From: an uncultured Lachnospiraceae bacterium
Lineage (GTDB): Bacteria > Bacillota > Clostridia > Lachnospirales > Lachnospiraceae
Direction of reading: 5' to 3'
DNA length: 64,000 nucleotides
Assembly (NCBI GenBank): GCA_902788555.1
Contig: CADAKQ010000003.1
Coordinates: 1-64,000 of the forward strand
Position numbers and translations under genes: made by a program. Below are positions 53,297-62,933 of the stretch, piece by piece; within the stretch, counting starts at the first letter, position 1, and the number at the start of each line of letters is the position of its first letter. The notes below the pieces were generated by a model. The model was not told the origin of the DNA. It saw only the letters and a program-made list of their open reading frames with translations, and made no database searches.

Positions 53297-53352
53297 AAGT
53301 TTTTATGATTACCTATGCGTGCTTGCACGCAATAGGTAAAGAATAAAAACTT
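53297..53352 (+). other. Long hairpin in the pyrG leader
   Basis: AAGTTTTTAT / ATAAAAACTT closes an inner ACCTATGCGTG / CACGCAATAGGT stem. A small ACGAC/GTCGT hairpin follows. Lies between the attenuator and the tandem repeats; possible mRNA-stabilising structure. Confidence 0.6.
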
Positions 53353-53371
53353 AGATATACGACGAAGTCGT

Positions 53372-53491
53372 ATCACCGAGCCGACAGGCGAGGTGTAGCA
53401 TATCGAAAGATAAATCACCGAGCCGACAGGCGAGGTGTAGCATGTCGAAAGATAAATCACCGAGCCGATAGGCGAGGTGTACATGTCGTAG
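53372..53491 (+). repeat. Three tandem 42-bp hairpin repeats before pyrG
   Basis: Units at 53372-53413, 53414-53455 and a shorter third at 53456-53491. Each contains CACCGAGCCGACAGGCGAGG, which folds on itself (CACC/GGTG, GCC/GGC), followed by a TCGAAAGAT spacer in the first two. There are no unique spacers, so this is not a CRISPR array. It lies in the transcribed leader of pyrG. Confidence 0.85.
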
Positions 53492-53517
53492 GAATAAATA
53501 ATAGGGAGGGACCAAAG

Positions 53518-55116
53518 ATGGTTAAGTATGTATTTGTAACAGGTGGAGTTGTGTCGGGACTGGGTAAAGGTATCACCGCTGCCTCGCTTGGAAGACTCCT
53601 CAAGGCAAGAGGATACAGGGTTACAATGCAGAAGTTTGACCCTTACATCAATGTTGATCCCGGAACTATGAATCCTATACAGCATGGTGAAGTTTTCGTA
53701 ACGGATGACGGAACGGAGACAGACCTTGACTTAGGACATTACGAAAGATTCATAAATGAAAGTCTCAATCATAATTCCAATATTACAACAGGAAAAATAT
53801 ACTGGTCGGTCTTAAATAAGGAAAGACGCGGAGAATACGGCGGCGGTACGGTTCAGGTTATCCCGCATATTACCAATGAGATAAAGGACCACATTTATAC
53901 GGATAACAATGATGATTATACAATCTCTATTATTGAGGTCGGCGGCACGGTGGGAGATATAGAGAGCCAGCCGTTTCTTGAAGCCATAAGGCAGTTTCAG
54001 GCTGAGGTGGGAAGAGAAAATGCGATTATGATTCAGGTTACGCTTATCCCATATCTTAAGGCTTCGGGGGAAATGAAGACCAAGCCGACACAGGCAAGTG
54101 TCAAGGCACTTCAGAGTATGGGTATATGGCCGGACATTCTGGTATGTCGTTCGGATTATCCGATAGATGACAATATGCGTGAAAAGATTGCGTTATTCTG
54201 TAATGTAAAGAAAGAGCATGTTTTACAGAATCTTGATGCACCTTCGCTTTACGAGGTTCCGCTTATGTTGGAAAAGGAAAAGCTTGCACAGGCTGTCTGT
54301 GAATGTCTTAAGCTTCCTTGTCCGGAGCCTGACCTTGATAAGTGGAAGGATATGGTTTCAAGATTAAATCATCCGAACAATAAGGTTACTATATCCTTGG
54401 TTGGAAAATATGTTGCACTTCATGATGCGTACTTAAGTGTGGCGGAAGCATTGAAACATGCGGGCATAGCCAATCATGCTGAAGTAAATATAAGATGGAT
54501 AGATGCTGAAAAGCTTACGAGTGAAAATATAGAAGAATTCCTTCACGACACAGACGGAATACTTGTTCCGGGAGGCTTTGGTCCGAGAGGAACGGAAGGA
54601 AAGATACTTGCCATAAGGTATGCAAGAGAAAAAAATATTCCATACCTTGGCATATGCCTTGGAATGCAGCTTGCGATTATTGAATTTGCAAGAAATGTAA
54701 TAGGCATAAAGGATGCTGCAAGCATTGAGCTTGAGCCTGATACGAAAAATCCGGTTATAGCTCTTATGCCGGAGCAAAACGGAGTAGTAAATATCGGAGG
54801 CACCTTAAGGCTTGGTGCATATCCTTGTGTACTAAAGGAAGGAACAAGGGCAGCGAAGCTGTACGGTAAGCTTGATATATCGGAGAGACACAGACATAGA
54901 TATGAAGTAAATAATGACTACAGAGAAAAGCTTACCGAAAACGGCATGATACTTTCAGGACTATCACCTGACGGCAGGATAGTAGAAATGATAGAGCTAA
55001 AAGATCATCCTTACTTTGTGGCAACTCAGGCACATCCCGAGTTCAAATCACGACCGGATGATCCACACCCATTATTCTATGGACTAATTGAAGCTGCACT
55101 AACACACCGAACATAA
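53518..55116 (+). CDS. pyrG: CTP synthase (glutamine hydrolysing)
   Basis: A 532-residue enzyme aminating UTP to CTP. The N-terminal synthetase domain starts [20 protein letters not shown] (P-loop) and contains [30 protein letters not shown] and CRSDYPI. The C-terminal class I glutaminase has [30 protein letters not shown] with nucleophile Cys, RHRHRYEVN and THPEF-like [21 protein letters not shown]. Uses glutamine, and its leader shares the attenuator with glnN. Confidence 0.98.
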   Translation: MVKYVFVTGGVVSGLGKGITAASLGRLLKARGYRVTMQKFDPYINVDPGTMNPIQHGEVFVTDDGTETDLDLGHYERFINESLNHNSNITTGKIYWSVLNKERRGEYGGGTVQVIPHITNEIKDHIYTDNNDDYTISIIEVGGTVGDIESQPFLEAIRQFQAEVGRENAIMIQVTLIPYLKASGEMKTKPTQASVKALQSMGIWPDILVCRSDYPIDDNMREKIALFCNVKKEHVLQNLDAPSLYEVPLMLEKEKLAQAVCECLKLPCPEPDLDKWKDMVSRLNHPNNKVTISLVGKYVALHDAYLSVAEALKHAGIANHAEVNIRWIDAEKLTSENIEEFLHDTDGILVPGGFGPRGTEGKILAIRYAREKNIPYLGICLGMQLAIIEFARNVIGIKDAASIELEPDTKNPVIALMPEQNGVVNIGGTLRLGAYPCVLKEGTRAAKLYGKLDISERHRHRYEVNNDYREKLTENGMILSGLSPDGRIVEMIELKDHPYFVATQAHPEFKSRPDDPHPLFYGLIEAALTHRT

Positions 55117-55204
55117 ACTGAATTATATATGCAGTTTTTGATATATGAAGGATATATAAAATTTGTAGAGTAATATAACTATTTATCTTTAAACAATATG
55201 TAAA

Positions 55205-55398
55205 TGGCTTACGAAGCTTGGATAAATCCATATGCAGGTACTTTGAACACGTCGGTACTTAGCGAATTGGATGACGATTATAATCAACTTTACGAAGTAA
55301 GAAGTTGATTATAATTGGCATCCAAAGAGCTTAGAACCGCTACGTGTGAGAGTAGCGAGAGCGTGCCTGCGATGGATTTAATCCAAGCTCGTAAGCCA
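55205..55398 (+). repeat. Large nested hairpin element, copy F
   Basis: 194 bp between pyrG and gltB, filling most of a 305-base gap. The outer arms TGGCTTACGA / TCGTAAGCCA, then GCTTGGAT / ATCCAAGC and AAATCCAT / ATGGATTT pair fully. The core is in plus orientation (GCAGGTACTTTGAACACG, GAGAGTAGCGAGAGCG). The apex hairpin has TTATAATCAACTT / AAGTTGATTATAA. A weak AAACTG/CAGTTT terminator for pyrG lies upstream at about 55117. Confidence 0.92.
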
Positions 55399-55421
55399 AA
55401 ACGGAAAGGTAGGTAAAACAC

Positions 55422-58400
55422 ATGAACATACAAAAAAACGGATTATATAATCAGGAATTTGAGCATGACAACTGCGGTATAGGCGCGATTGTCAATATAA
55501 ACGGAGTAAAGTCACACGATGTTGTAAAGGATGCTTTAAGCATAGTAGAAAACCTTGAGCATCGTGCCGGAAAGGACGCAGAGGGAAAAACCGGTGACGG
55601 TGTAGGTATCCTTACACAGATATCACATAAGTTTTTTAAGAAGATTTGTAAGGAAATAAACATAGAAATCGGAAACGAAAGAGAATATGCGGTAGGTATG
55701 TTTTTCTTCCCTCAAAATGAGCTTAAAAGAAGCCAGGCTAAGAAGATGTTTGAGATAATCGTGGCAAAGGATAAGCTTGATTTTTTAGGATGGAGAGAGG
55801 TAGATATTGTACCTGAAGTTTTAGGAAGCAGGGCAAGAGAGTGTATGCCTTCGATATATCAGGCATTTATTAAAAGACCGGATACACCTTTGACAGACCT
55901 TGAATTCGACAGAAAGCTTTATGTTATAAGAAGAGAATTTGAACAGAGTAATGACAATACCTATGTTCCGTCACTTTCATGCAGAACCATAGTTTATAAG
56001 GGTATGTTTTTAGTAGGACAGCTTAGGACATTTTTCAAGGATTTACAGGATGAGGATTATGATTCAGCTATAGCCATGGTTCACTCGAGATTTTCAACCA
56101 ATACCAATCCAAGCTGGGAGAGGGCTCATCCTAACAGATTTATCGTACATAACGGAGAGATTAATACTATTAAGGGTAATGCTGATAAGATGCTTGCAAG
56201 AGAAGAAACCATGCATTCGGATCATTTTTCGGCAGATGATATGACCAAGGTTCTTCCGGTTATATCACAGAGTGGTTCCGACTCTGCCATGCTTGACAAT
56301 ACCCTTGAATTCCTTGTTATGAGTGGTATGGATCTGCCGCTTGCAGCTATGATTATGATACCTGAACCTTGGGCACACAATGATACCCTTACGCAGGAGG
56401 AAAGAGATTTTTACCAGTATTATGCAACCATGCTTGAGCCTTGGGACGGACCTGCATCAATTCTTTTTTCAGACGGAGATGTGATGGGAGCTATCCTTGA
56501 CAGGAACGGCCTTAGACCATCAAGATATTATGTAATGGATGACGGAAGACTTATCCTGTCCTCCGAGGTTGGAGTCCTTTCACTTGATGAACGGCACATT
56601 TTAAAGAAGGAAAGACTTCATCCGGGCAAGATGCTTTTGGTAGATACGATAAATAAGGTCATTCTATCCGATGAGGAGATAAAGGAAAAATATGCTAAAA
56701 AGGAGCCTTACGGAGAGTGGCTTGACAGCAGTCTTTTAGAGCTTCATGACATCAAGATTCCAAATGAAAAGGTTATATCCTACACAAATGAGGAAAGGCA
56801 GAGACTTCAAAAGGCATTTGGATATTCCTATGAGGATTATCAGGAGGGCATAAGAAATATGGCACTTAACGGTGCCGAGGCAATAGGTGCCATGGGTGTT
56901 GATACCCCTATTGCGGTACTTTCCGAGGAATACCAGCCGCTGTTTTATTATTTCAAACAGCTTTTTGCACAGGTTACCAATCCGCCTATAGATGCGGAGA
57001 GAGAAAAGATTGTTACCTCAACTACGGTCTATGTTGGTAAAAACGGTAATCTTCTTGAGGAAAAGCCTGAAAATTGTCAGGTATTAAAGATACACAATCC
57101 TATACTTACAGACCTTGACCTTCTTAAGATTGAGAAGATGAATAAGCCGGGCTTTAAGGTTGCCAAGGTTTCAACTCTTTATTACAAGAGCACACCTATG
57201 AAGAGAGTAATCGATCATCTTTTTGTTGAGGTTGATAAAGCATACAAAGAGGGTGCAAATATACTGATTCTCTCTGACAGGGGAGTCGATGAAAATCATG
57301 TTGCCATACCTTCACTTCTTGCAGTAGCAGCAGTTCATAAATATCTCGTTCAGACTAAGAAATGTACAGCTATGTCACTTATTCTTGAGTCAGGCGAGCC
57401 AAGACAGGTACATCATTTTGCCACCTTACTTGGTTTTGGTGCGTGTGCCGTCAATCCATATCTTGCACATTCTTCCATACAGGAACTTATAGATGAGGGA
57501 AGACTTGATAAGGATTATTATGCGGCGGTAAATGATTATGATGATGCGGTTTTGCACGGCATAGTTAAGATAGCCTCCAAGATGGGTATTTCAACCATCC
57601 AATCCTATCAGGGCAGCAAGATATTTGAGGCAATAGGTATATCCAAAGAGGTTATAGACGAGTACTTTACGGGAACTGTCAGCAGAGTCGGAGGAATTAC
57701 CCTTGATGATATAGCTAAGAGAGTGGATAAAGAGCACTCTAAAGCCTTTGATCCTCTTGGCTTAAATAGTGACCTTACACTTTCGTCTGTAGGAAGACAC
57801 AAGATGAGAAGTCAGGGTGAGGCACACAGATATAATCCACAGACCATACATATGCTTCAGACTGCAACCAGAGAAGGAAATTACGATAAGTTCAAGCAGT
57901 ACACAAGCATGGTTGACAGTGAGAAAACAGGCTATTTAAGAAGTCTTATTGATTTTAATTATCCTGAAAGCGGCATACCAATCGAGGAGGTAGAGCCGGA
58001 GGATGAGATTGTAAAAAGATTTAAGACAGGAGCCATGTCCTACGGTTCCATATCCGAGGAGGCACATGAGGCACTTGCGGTTGCCATGAATCACCTTCAC
58101 GGTAAGTCTAACAGTGGCGAGGGCGGAGAAAGTGATGAGAGGCTTGCTTCGGCAGGAACCTCACATGACAGAAGCTCTGCGATAAAGCAGGTTGCGAGCG
58201 GAAGATTTGGCGTAACCAGCAAATATCTTGTAAGTGCAAGAGAAATACAGATTAAGATGGCACAGGGTGCCAAGCCGGGTGAGGGCGGACATCTTCCGGG
58301 AAAAAAGGTTTATCCTTGGATAGCTAAGACTAGACATTCAACTCCGGGTGTTAGTCTTATATCCCCACCGCCTCATCATGACATTTACTCTATCGAGGAT

Positions 58401-59954
58401 TTGGCACAGCTTATATATGATTTAAAGAATGCAAATAAAAATGCAAGAATATCTGTTAAGCTTGTTTCGGAAGCCGGTGTAGGAACTGTTGCAGCCGGTG
58501 TTGCCAAAGCGGGCGCTCAGGTAATCCTTGTGTCCGGCTATGACGGAGGAACGGGTGCTGCGCCTCTTAGTTCCATTCACAATGCAGGACTTCCTTGGGA
58601 GCTTGGTCTTGCAGAGACACATCAGACACTGCTTTTAAACGGACTGCGTAATCAGGTGGTTATCGAGACGGACGGTAAGCTTATGAGCGGAAGAGATGTT
58701 GCTATAGCATGTCTGCTTGGAGCAGAGGAATTCGGATTTGCAACAGCACCGCTTGTAACTCTCGGCTGTGTTATGATGAGGGTTTGTAATCTGGATACCT
58801 GTCCTATGGGTGTTGCGACTCAGAATCCAAAGCTTCGTGAGAGATTTATCGGCAAGGCAGAGTATGTTGAAAACTTTATGAGATTTATAGCAAGAGAGCT
58901 TAGAGAATACATGGCTAAGCTTGGTGTAAGAACCATAGATGAAATGGTCGGAAGAACAGACCTTCTTAAGAAAAAGGATCATTTAAGCGAGAAGGAGGAG
59001 AAGATTGATTTAAGCAAGATTATAGTTAATCTTTCGGATATAGATCATGAGTTAATGACCTTCCATGCAGATAAGGCATATGACTTTAAGCTTGAGGATA
59101 CAAAGGATGAAAAGCTCCTGCTTGATAAGAAGCTTCAGACAGCAATTAAAAAGGGAACGAACATAAAGCTTGAAACCAAGCTTACCAATATTGACAGAAC
59201 CTTTGGTACGCTTATCGGTGCGGAGATTACAAGAAATCATCCGGACGGACTTGATGATGATACCATAGTTTTAGATTGTAAGGGCGCAGGCGGTCAGAGC
59301 TTCGGTGCATTTATCCCTAAGGGACTTACGATTAACCTTACCGGTGACAGCAATGATTATTTCGGTAAGGGATTATCAGGTGGAAAGCTTATTGTAAAAG
59401 CACCTAAGGAGGCTGCTTACAATTCGGAGGAAAATATAATTATCGGAAATGTAGCGCTTTACGGTGCAACCTCGGGAAAGGCATTTATAGCGGGTATGGC
59501 AGGTGAGAGATTCTGCGTAAGAAATTCCGGTGCAACTACCGTAGTTGAGGGTGTCGGTGAGCACGGCTGTGAATATATGACAGGCGGTGTTGCGGTAATC
59601 TTAGGTCCTACCGGAAAGAACTTTGCCGCAGGTATGAGCGGCGGAGTGGCATATGTTTTGGATGAGCATAACAGCCTATATAAGAATTTAAATAAGCAGC
59701 TTGTTATAACCGAAAAGCTTGACAGTAAGATTGACCGGGAGGAGCTTAAGGCCTTGATAGAGGAACACGTTAAGGCAACGGGTTCAAAGAAAGGTCAGGA
59801 TATAATAGATAATTTTGATGATTACATTCCAAAATTTAAAAAGATTATAGCAGGTGATTACAAACAGATGTTGAGACTTACCGCTAAGTATGAGGAACAG
59901 GGACTTAGCAGGGAAAAGGCACAGATAGAAGCCTTTTCTGAGTTTATGAATTAG
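55422..59954 (+). CDS. gltB: Glutamate synthase large subunit
   Basis: A 1510-residue GOGAT alpha subunit making two glutamates from glutamine and 2-oxoglutarate. Order: a short propeptide ending before Cys18 of CGIGAIVNI (glutaminase nucleophile), class II amidotransferase (RFSTNTNPSWERAHPNRFI), central domain, FMN/synthase barrel (GGESDERLAS, KPGEGGHLPGKKVYPWIAK, GYDGGTGAAPLSS), the 3Fe-4S cysteines in TLGCVMMRVCNLDTCPMGVA, and the C-terminal GXGXG beta-helix (GLSGGKLIVKAP). Complete. Followed after 16 bases by gltD. Confidence 0.98.
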   Translation: MNIQKNGLYNQEFEHDNCGIGAIVNINGVKSHDVVKDALSIVENLEHRAGKDAEGKTGDGVGILTQISHKFFKKICKEINIEIGNEREYAVGMFFFPQNELKRSQAKKMFEIIVAKDKLDFLGWREVDIVPEVLGSRARECMPSIYQAFIKRPDTPLTDLEFDRKLYVIRREFEQSNDNTYVPSLSCRTIVYKGMFLVGQLRTFFKDLQDEDYDSAIAMVHSRFSTNTNPSWERAHPNRFIVHNGEINTIKGNADKMLAREETMHSDHFSADDMTKVLPVISQSGSDSAMLDNTLEFLVMSGMDLPLAAMIMIPEPWAHNDTLTQEERDFYQYYATMLEPWDGPASILFSDGDVMGAILDRNGLRPSRYYVMDDGRLILSSEVGVLSLDERHILKKERLHPGKMLLVDTINKVILSDEEIKEKYAKKEPYGEWLDSSLLELHDIKIPNEKVISYTNEERQRLQKAFGYSYEDYQEGIRNMALNGAEAIGAMGVDTPIAVLSEEYQPLFYYFKQLFAQVTNPPIDAEREKIVTSTTVYVGKNGNLLEEKPENCQVLKIHNPILTDLDLLKIEKMNKPGFKVAKVSTLYYKSTPMKRVIDHLFVEVDKAYKEGANILILSDRGVDENHVAIPSLLAVAAVHKYLVQTKKCTAMSLILESGEPRQVHHFATLLGFGACAVNPYLAHSSIQELIDEGRLDKDYYAAVNDYDDAVLHGIVKIASKMGISTIQSYQGSKIFEAIGISKEVIDEYFTGTVSRVGGITLDDIAKRVDKEHSKAFDPLGLNSDLTLSSVGRHKMRSQGEAHRYNPQTIHMLQTATREGNYDKFKQYTSMVDSEKTGYLRSLIDFNYPESGIPIEEVEPEDEIVKRFKTGAMSYGSISEEAHEALAVAMNHLHGKSNSGEGGESDERLASAGTSHDRSSAIKQVASGRFGVTSKYLVSAREIQIKMAQGAKPGEGGHLPGKKVYPWIAKTRHSTPGVSLISPPPHHDIYSIEDLAQLIYDLKNANKNARISVKLVSEAGVGTVAAGVAKAGAQVILVSGYDGGTGAAPLSSIHNAGLPWELGLAETHQTLLLNGLRNQVVIETDGKLMSGRDVAIACLLGAEEFGFATAPLVTLGCVMMRVCNLDTCPMGVATQNPKLRERFIGKAEYVENFMRFIARELREYMAKLGVRTIDEMVGRTDLLKKKDHLSEKEEKIDLSKIIVNLSDIDHELMTFHADKAYDFKLEDTKDEKLLLDKKLQTAIKKGTNIKLETKLTNIDRTFGTLIGAEITRNHPDGLDDDTIVLDCKGAGGQSFGAFIPKGLTINLTGDSNDYFGKGLSGGKLIVKAPKEAAYNSEENIIIGNVALYGATSGKAFIAGMAGERFCVRNSGATTVVEGVGEHGCEYMTGGVAVILGPTGKNFAAGMSGGVAYVLDEHNSLYKNLNKQLVITEKLDSKIDREELKALIEEHVKATGSKKGQDIIDNFDDYIPKFKKIIAGDYKQMLRLTAKYEEQGLSREKAQIEAFSEFMN

Positions 59955-59970
59955 GAAGGAGGATAAGAAT

Positions 59971-61455
59971 ATGGGTAAAGCAACAGGATTTATGGATTTT
60001 GAAAGAGTTGACGGACCTGTGGTTACAGAAAAAGAGCGTATAGCTAATTTTGAAGAATTCCACAAGCTTCTTCCTTCCGAGGAACAGTGTAAGCAGGCAG
60101 GGAGATGTATGGATTGCGGCGTGCCGTTTTGTCAGGCGGGAGTTATGATATCCGGTATGGCATCGGGCTGTCCGCTTCATAACCTCGTTCCGGAGATGAA
60201 CGATATGATATATCAGGGTAACTGGGAGGAGGCTTATAAAAGGCTTGCAAAGACTCACAGCTTTCCTGAATTTACATCAAGGGTATGTCCTGCACTTTGT
60301 GAGGCGGCTTGTACCTGCGGACTTCATACCAAGCCTGTATCGACCAAGGAAAATGAACGTTCGGTCATAGAATATGCTTATGAAAACGGATTGGTGGAAG
60401 AAGCCGCTCCTTCGGTGAGAACCGGAAAGACAGTTGCCATAGTCGGAAGCGGACCTTCGGGACTTGCGGCAGCACAGCTTCTTAATAAGAGAGGACATAA
60501 AGTCACTGTATATGAAAGAAGTGACAGGGTAGGCGGATTACTCAGGTACGGCATACCAAATATGAAGCTTGATAAAAAGATTATAGACAGAAGAATAAAA
60601 TTAATGGAAGAGGCAGGTATTGAATTTATATGCAATGCCAATGTAGGCGTTGATGTAAAGCCTTCTGAACTTGAGAAAAAGTATGACAGGGTTATCCTTG
60701 CCTGCGGTGCTTCAAATCCACGTAATATAAATGCACCGGGCAGAGATGCAGAGGGGATATATTTTGCGGTTGATTTCCTAAAGCAGGTGACCAAGAGTCT
60801 GCTTGACAGTGATTTCAAGAAATTCCCGTATGAGCTTGCCAAGGATAAAAATGTCATAGTAATAGGCGGTGGAGATACCGGTAATGACTGTGTCGGAACA
60901 TCTATACGACTTGGCGCAAAGAGTGTTATCCAGCTAGAAATGATGCCTAAAGCACCGGATACACGTACCGAAAGTAATCCGTGGCCTGAATGGCCGAGAG
61001 TCTGCAAGACGGACTATGGTCAGGAGGAGGCTATATATAAATTTGGTCATGATCCGAGACTTTACTGCACAACCGTTTCGGAATTTATAAAAAATAATAA
61101 GGGTAAGCTTAAGGCTGTTAAGACGGTTTCACTTAAGACGGTTTTTGATAAAAAGGCAGGAAGATACAATATGGTTCCTGTGGAAGGAAGTGAGAAGGAG
61201 CTTCCTTGCGAGCTTTTATTAATTGCAGCAGGATTTTTAGGAAGTGAACTTTACGTGACCGAGGGTTTTGGTGTAGAATGTGATGGTAGAACCAATGTAA
61301 AAACTCTTGCCGGCTCATACAAGACAAGCAAAGATAAGATTTATACTGCAGGTGATATGCACAGAGGACAGTCTCTTGTTGTATGGGCAATCGCAGAAGG
61401 AAGAGCCGCTGCACGAGAGGTCGATGAATCCCTCATGGGTTACACGAATCTTTGA
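59971..61455 (+). CDS. gltD: Glutamate synthase small subunit
   Basis: 494 residues. Passes electrons from NADPH to GltB. The N-terminal cysteine-rich domain for two 4Fe-4S clusters reads CMDCGVPFCQ, GCPLHNLVPE and CPALCEAACTCG. FAD-binding AIVGSGPSGLAAAQLL and VGGLLRYGIPNMKLDKKI are followed by the NADPH site VIGGGDTGNDCVGTSIRLG and TAGDMHRGQSLVVWAI. RBS GAAGGAGG; co-transcribed with gltB. Confidence 0.98.
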   Translation: MGKATGFMDFERVDGPVVTEKERIANFEEFHKLLPSEEQCKQAGRCMDCGVPFCQAGVMISGMASGCPLHNLVPEMNDMIYQGNWEEAYKRLAKTHSFPEFTSRVCPALCEAACTCGLHTKPVSTKENERSVIEYAYENGLVEEAAPSVRTGKTVAIVGSGPSGLAAAQLLNKRGHKVTVYERSDRVGGLLRYGIPNMKLDKKIIDRRIKLMEEAGIEFICNANVGVDVKPSELEKKYDRVILACGASNPRNINAPGRDAEGIYFAVDFLKQVTKSLLDSDFKKFPYELAKDKNVIVIGGGDTGNDCVGTSIRLGAKSVIQLEMMPKAPDTRTESNPWPEWPRVCKTDYGQEEAIYKFGHDPRLYCTTVSEFIKNNKGKLKAVKTVSLKTVFDKKAGRYNMVPVEGSEKELPCELLLIAAGFLGSELYVTEGFGVECDGRTNVKTLAGSYKTSKDKIYTAGDMHRGQSLVVWAIAEGRAAAREVDESLMGYTNL

Positions 61456-61484
61456 TACTATTTGAAAAGCCAATAAACTTTATA

Positions 61485-61622
61485 GTTGATTATATATGAC
61501 TATTTCATAAGCAAACCGTTTTTTTACGTCGGTACTTAACGAGGTATTGTCGAGCTTAGTACCGTTACGTAAAAAACCGAGCGAGAGCATGTTTGCGATG
61601 AAATAAGTCATATGGAATCAAC
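61485..61622 (+). repeat. Large nested hairpin element, copy G
   Basis: 138 bp between gltD and the glnA-like gene. The outer arms GTTGATTATATATGAC / GTCATATGGAATCAAC pair with two mismatches, then TATTTCAT / ATGAAATA. The core is plus-oriented but diverged: ACGTCGGTACTTAACGAG / GAGCTTAGTACCGTTACG, and CCGAGCGAGAGCATG in place of the usual right-hand motif. Confidence 0.88.
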
Positions 61623-61688
61623 AAAAGAATCTTGTGCAAATAGTATTAAAGATTCGTAAGATAATGTTTGATATGGAAAGGAGATATT

Positions 61689-62909
61689 ATGCGTACTAAA
61701 CAGGAAATTATGGAAATGATAGAGGAAGAGGATATTGAGTTTATCAGGCTTCAGTTTACTGATCCGCTCGGCAATTTAAAAAATGTTGCGGTGACGGCTC
61801 GCAAGCTTGAAAAGGTTTTGGATAATCAGTATGCCTTTGAAAATGAAAAGATTTTTAAGATATATGAGGATGAGCTTTATCTTAAGCCTGATCTTGATAC
61901 CTTTGCGATTCTTCCGTGGAGACCGCAGCAAAGCGGTGTCGCAAGACTCATATGTGATGTATGCGACGGTGATGGTAACGAGATTGATTTCAGTCCGAGA
62001 ACCATTTTAAAGAATACTATCAAAAAGGCAAAGGATATGGGCTATGATTTTTATATTAATCCTGAGTGTGAATTTTTCCTTTTCCATACAGATGAGAACG
62101 GACAGCCTACAACCGTTTCACATGAACATGCAGGACTTATGGATGTTGGACCTGTTGACCTTGGTGAAAATGCAAGAAGAAACATGGTTCTTATGCTTGA
62201 GGAAATGGGCTTTAACATAAACTCCTCATATCATGAAGGTGCTTCTGCACAGCATGAGATAGATTTTGAGGAGGGGACGCCTCTTAGCATGGCGGATGAT
62301 TTGATTACATTTAAGTCCTCGGTACGTTCGGTTGCAAAGACCTTTGGACTTCATGCCACATTTATGCCTAAACCAAGGCAGAATCAGGCCGGTTCCGGTA
62401 TGCATCTTAATATATCTGTATATAAGGATGACAGAAATATTCTTATGGATTATGTAGGTGGCGATAAAGATAATCCGGGTGCATGGTTTGCAGGCGGAGT
62501 TATGAAATATGCAAAGGAAATGTGCGCCATAACTAATCCGATTGTTAATTCATATAAGAGAGATTTTAATAATAAACCTAAGCTTCACAGCAGAAAGGGA
62601 GAGGATGTGAAGCTTGAGTTTTCATTTGCTGACCCGTCAGCAAATCCTTATCTTGCATTTGCAATGTTTATAAATGCAGGTCTTAAAGGTATTGATGAAA
62701 AGCTTGTACCTGATGAAAGTCTTTCAAAGGAAGACTTACCTTCAAATCTGCTTGAGGCAGTTAAGCTGTTTAAGGAAAGCAGTGTTGCCAAGGATGCTCT
62801 GGGAGCAGACTTTGCAGAAAAGTATGCCGTATCCAAGGAAAATGAGTGGGATGAATATATGAGTCAGGTTTCAGATTGGGAGCTTCAGAAGTATCTGTAC
62901 AGAATTTAA
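61689..62909 (+). CDS. GlnA-like protein with degenerate active site
   Basis: 406 residues, clearly homologous to type I glutamine synthetase (IRLQFTDPLGNLKNV; FGLHATFMPKP; AGSGMHLN; DPSANPYLAF), but about 35-40 residues shorter than B. subtilis GlnA. Kept: metal-binding Glu126, Glu128, Glu183, Glu190 and His239. Lost: the catalytic D-G-S-S-I loop (residues 50-58 read FENEKIFKI); the whole N-R-S-x-x-x-R-I-P segment, missing between Arg291 and Val307; and the Arg before the D-P-S-A-N-P motif, which is Ser312. I infer it is not an efficient synthetase and may be a sensor. ATG 61689 chosen by AAAGGAGA upstream. The ANTAR gene follows after 24 bases. Confidence 0.9.
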   Translation: MRTKQEIMEMIEEEDIEFIRLQFTDPLGNLKNVAVTARKLEKVLDNQYAFENEKIFKIYEDELYLKPDLDTFAILPWRPQQSGVARLICDVCDGDGNEIDFSPRTILKNTIKKAKDMGYDFYINPECEFFLFHTDENGQPTTVSHEHAGLMDVGPVDLGENARRNMVLMLEEMGFNINSSYHEGASAQHEIDFEEGTPLSMADDLITFKSSVRSVAKTFGLHATFMPKPRQNQAGSGMHLNISVYKDDRNILMDYVGGDKDNPGAWFAGGVMKYAKEMCAITNPIVNSYKRDFNNKPKLHSRKGEDVKLEFSFADPSANPYLAFAMFINAGLKGIDEKLVPDESLSKEDLPSNLLEAVKLFKESSVAKDALGADFAEKYAVSKENEWDEYMSQVSDWELQKYLYRI

Positions 62910-62933
62910 GGATTGCATGAGGAGTTAAAATAA

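Noticed and set aside
53372-53491. Possible CRISPR array
   Set aside because: Only three adjoining copies with no unique spacers, and no cas genes in the window.
53176-53685. Minus-strand frame of 169 codons with repeated Y-T-S-P-V-G-S-V
   Set aside because: It is the reverse reading of the three tandem hairpin repeats and the start of pyrG. It has no ribosome site or conserved domain, and it overlaps the pyrG promoter and attenuator.
61689-62909. Simple annotation as active glutamine synthetase GlnA
   Set aside because: Several catalytic elements are missing (D-G-S-S loop, N-R-S..R-I-P segment, substrate Arg), so the activity cannot be assumed.
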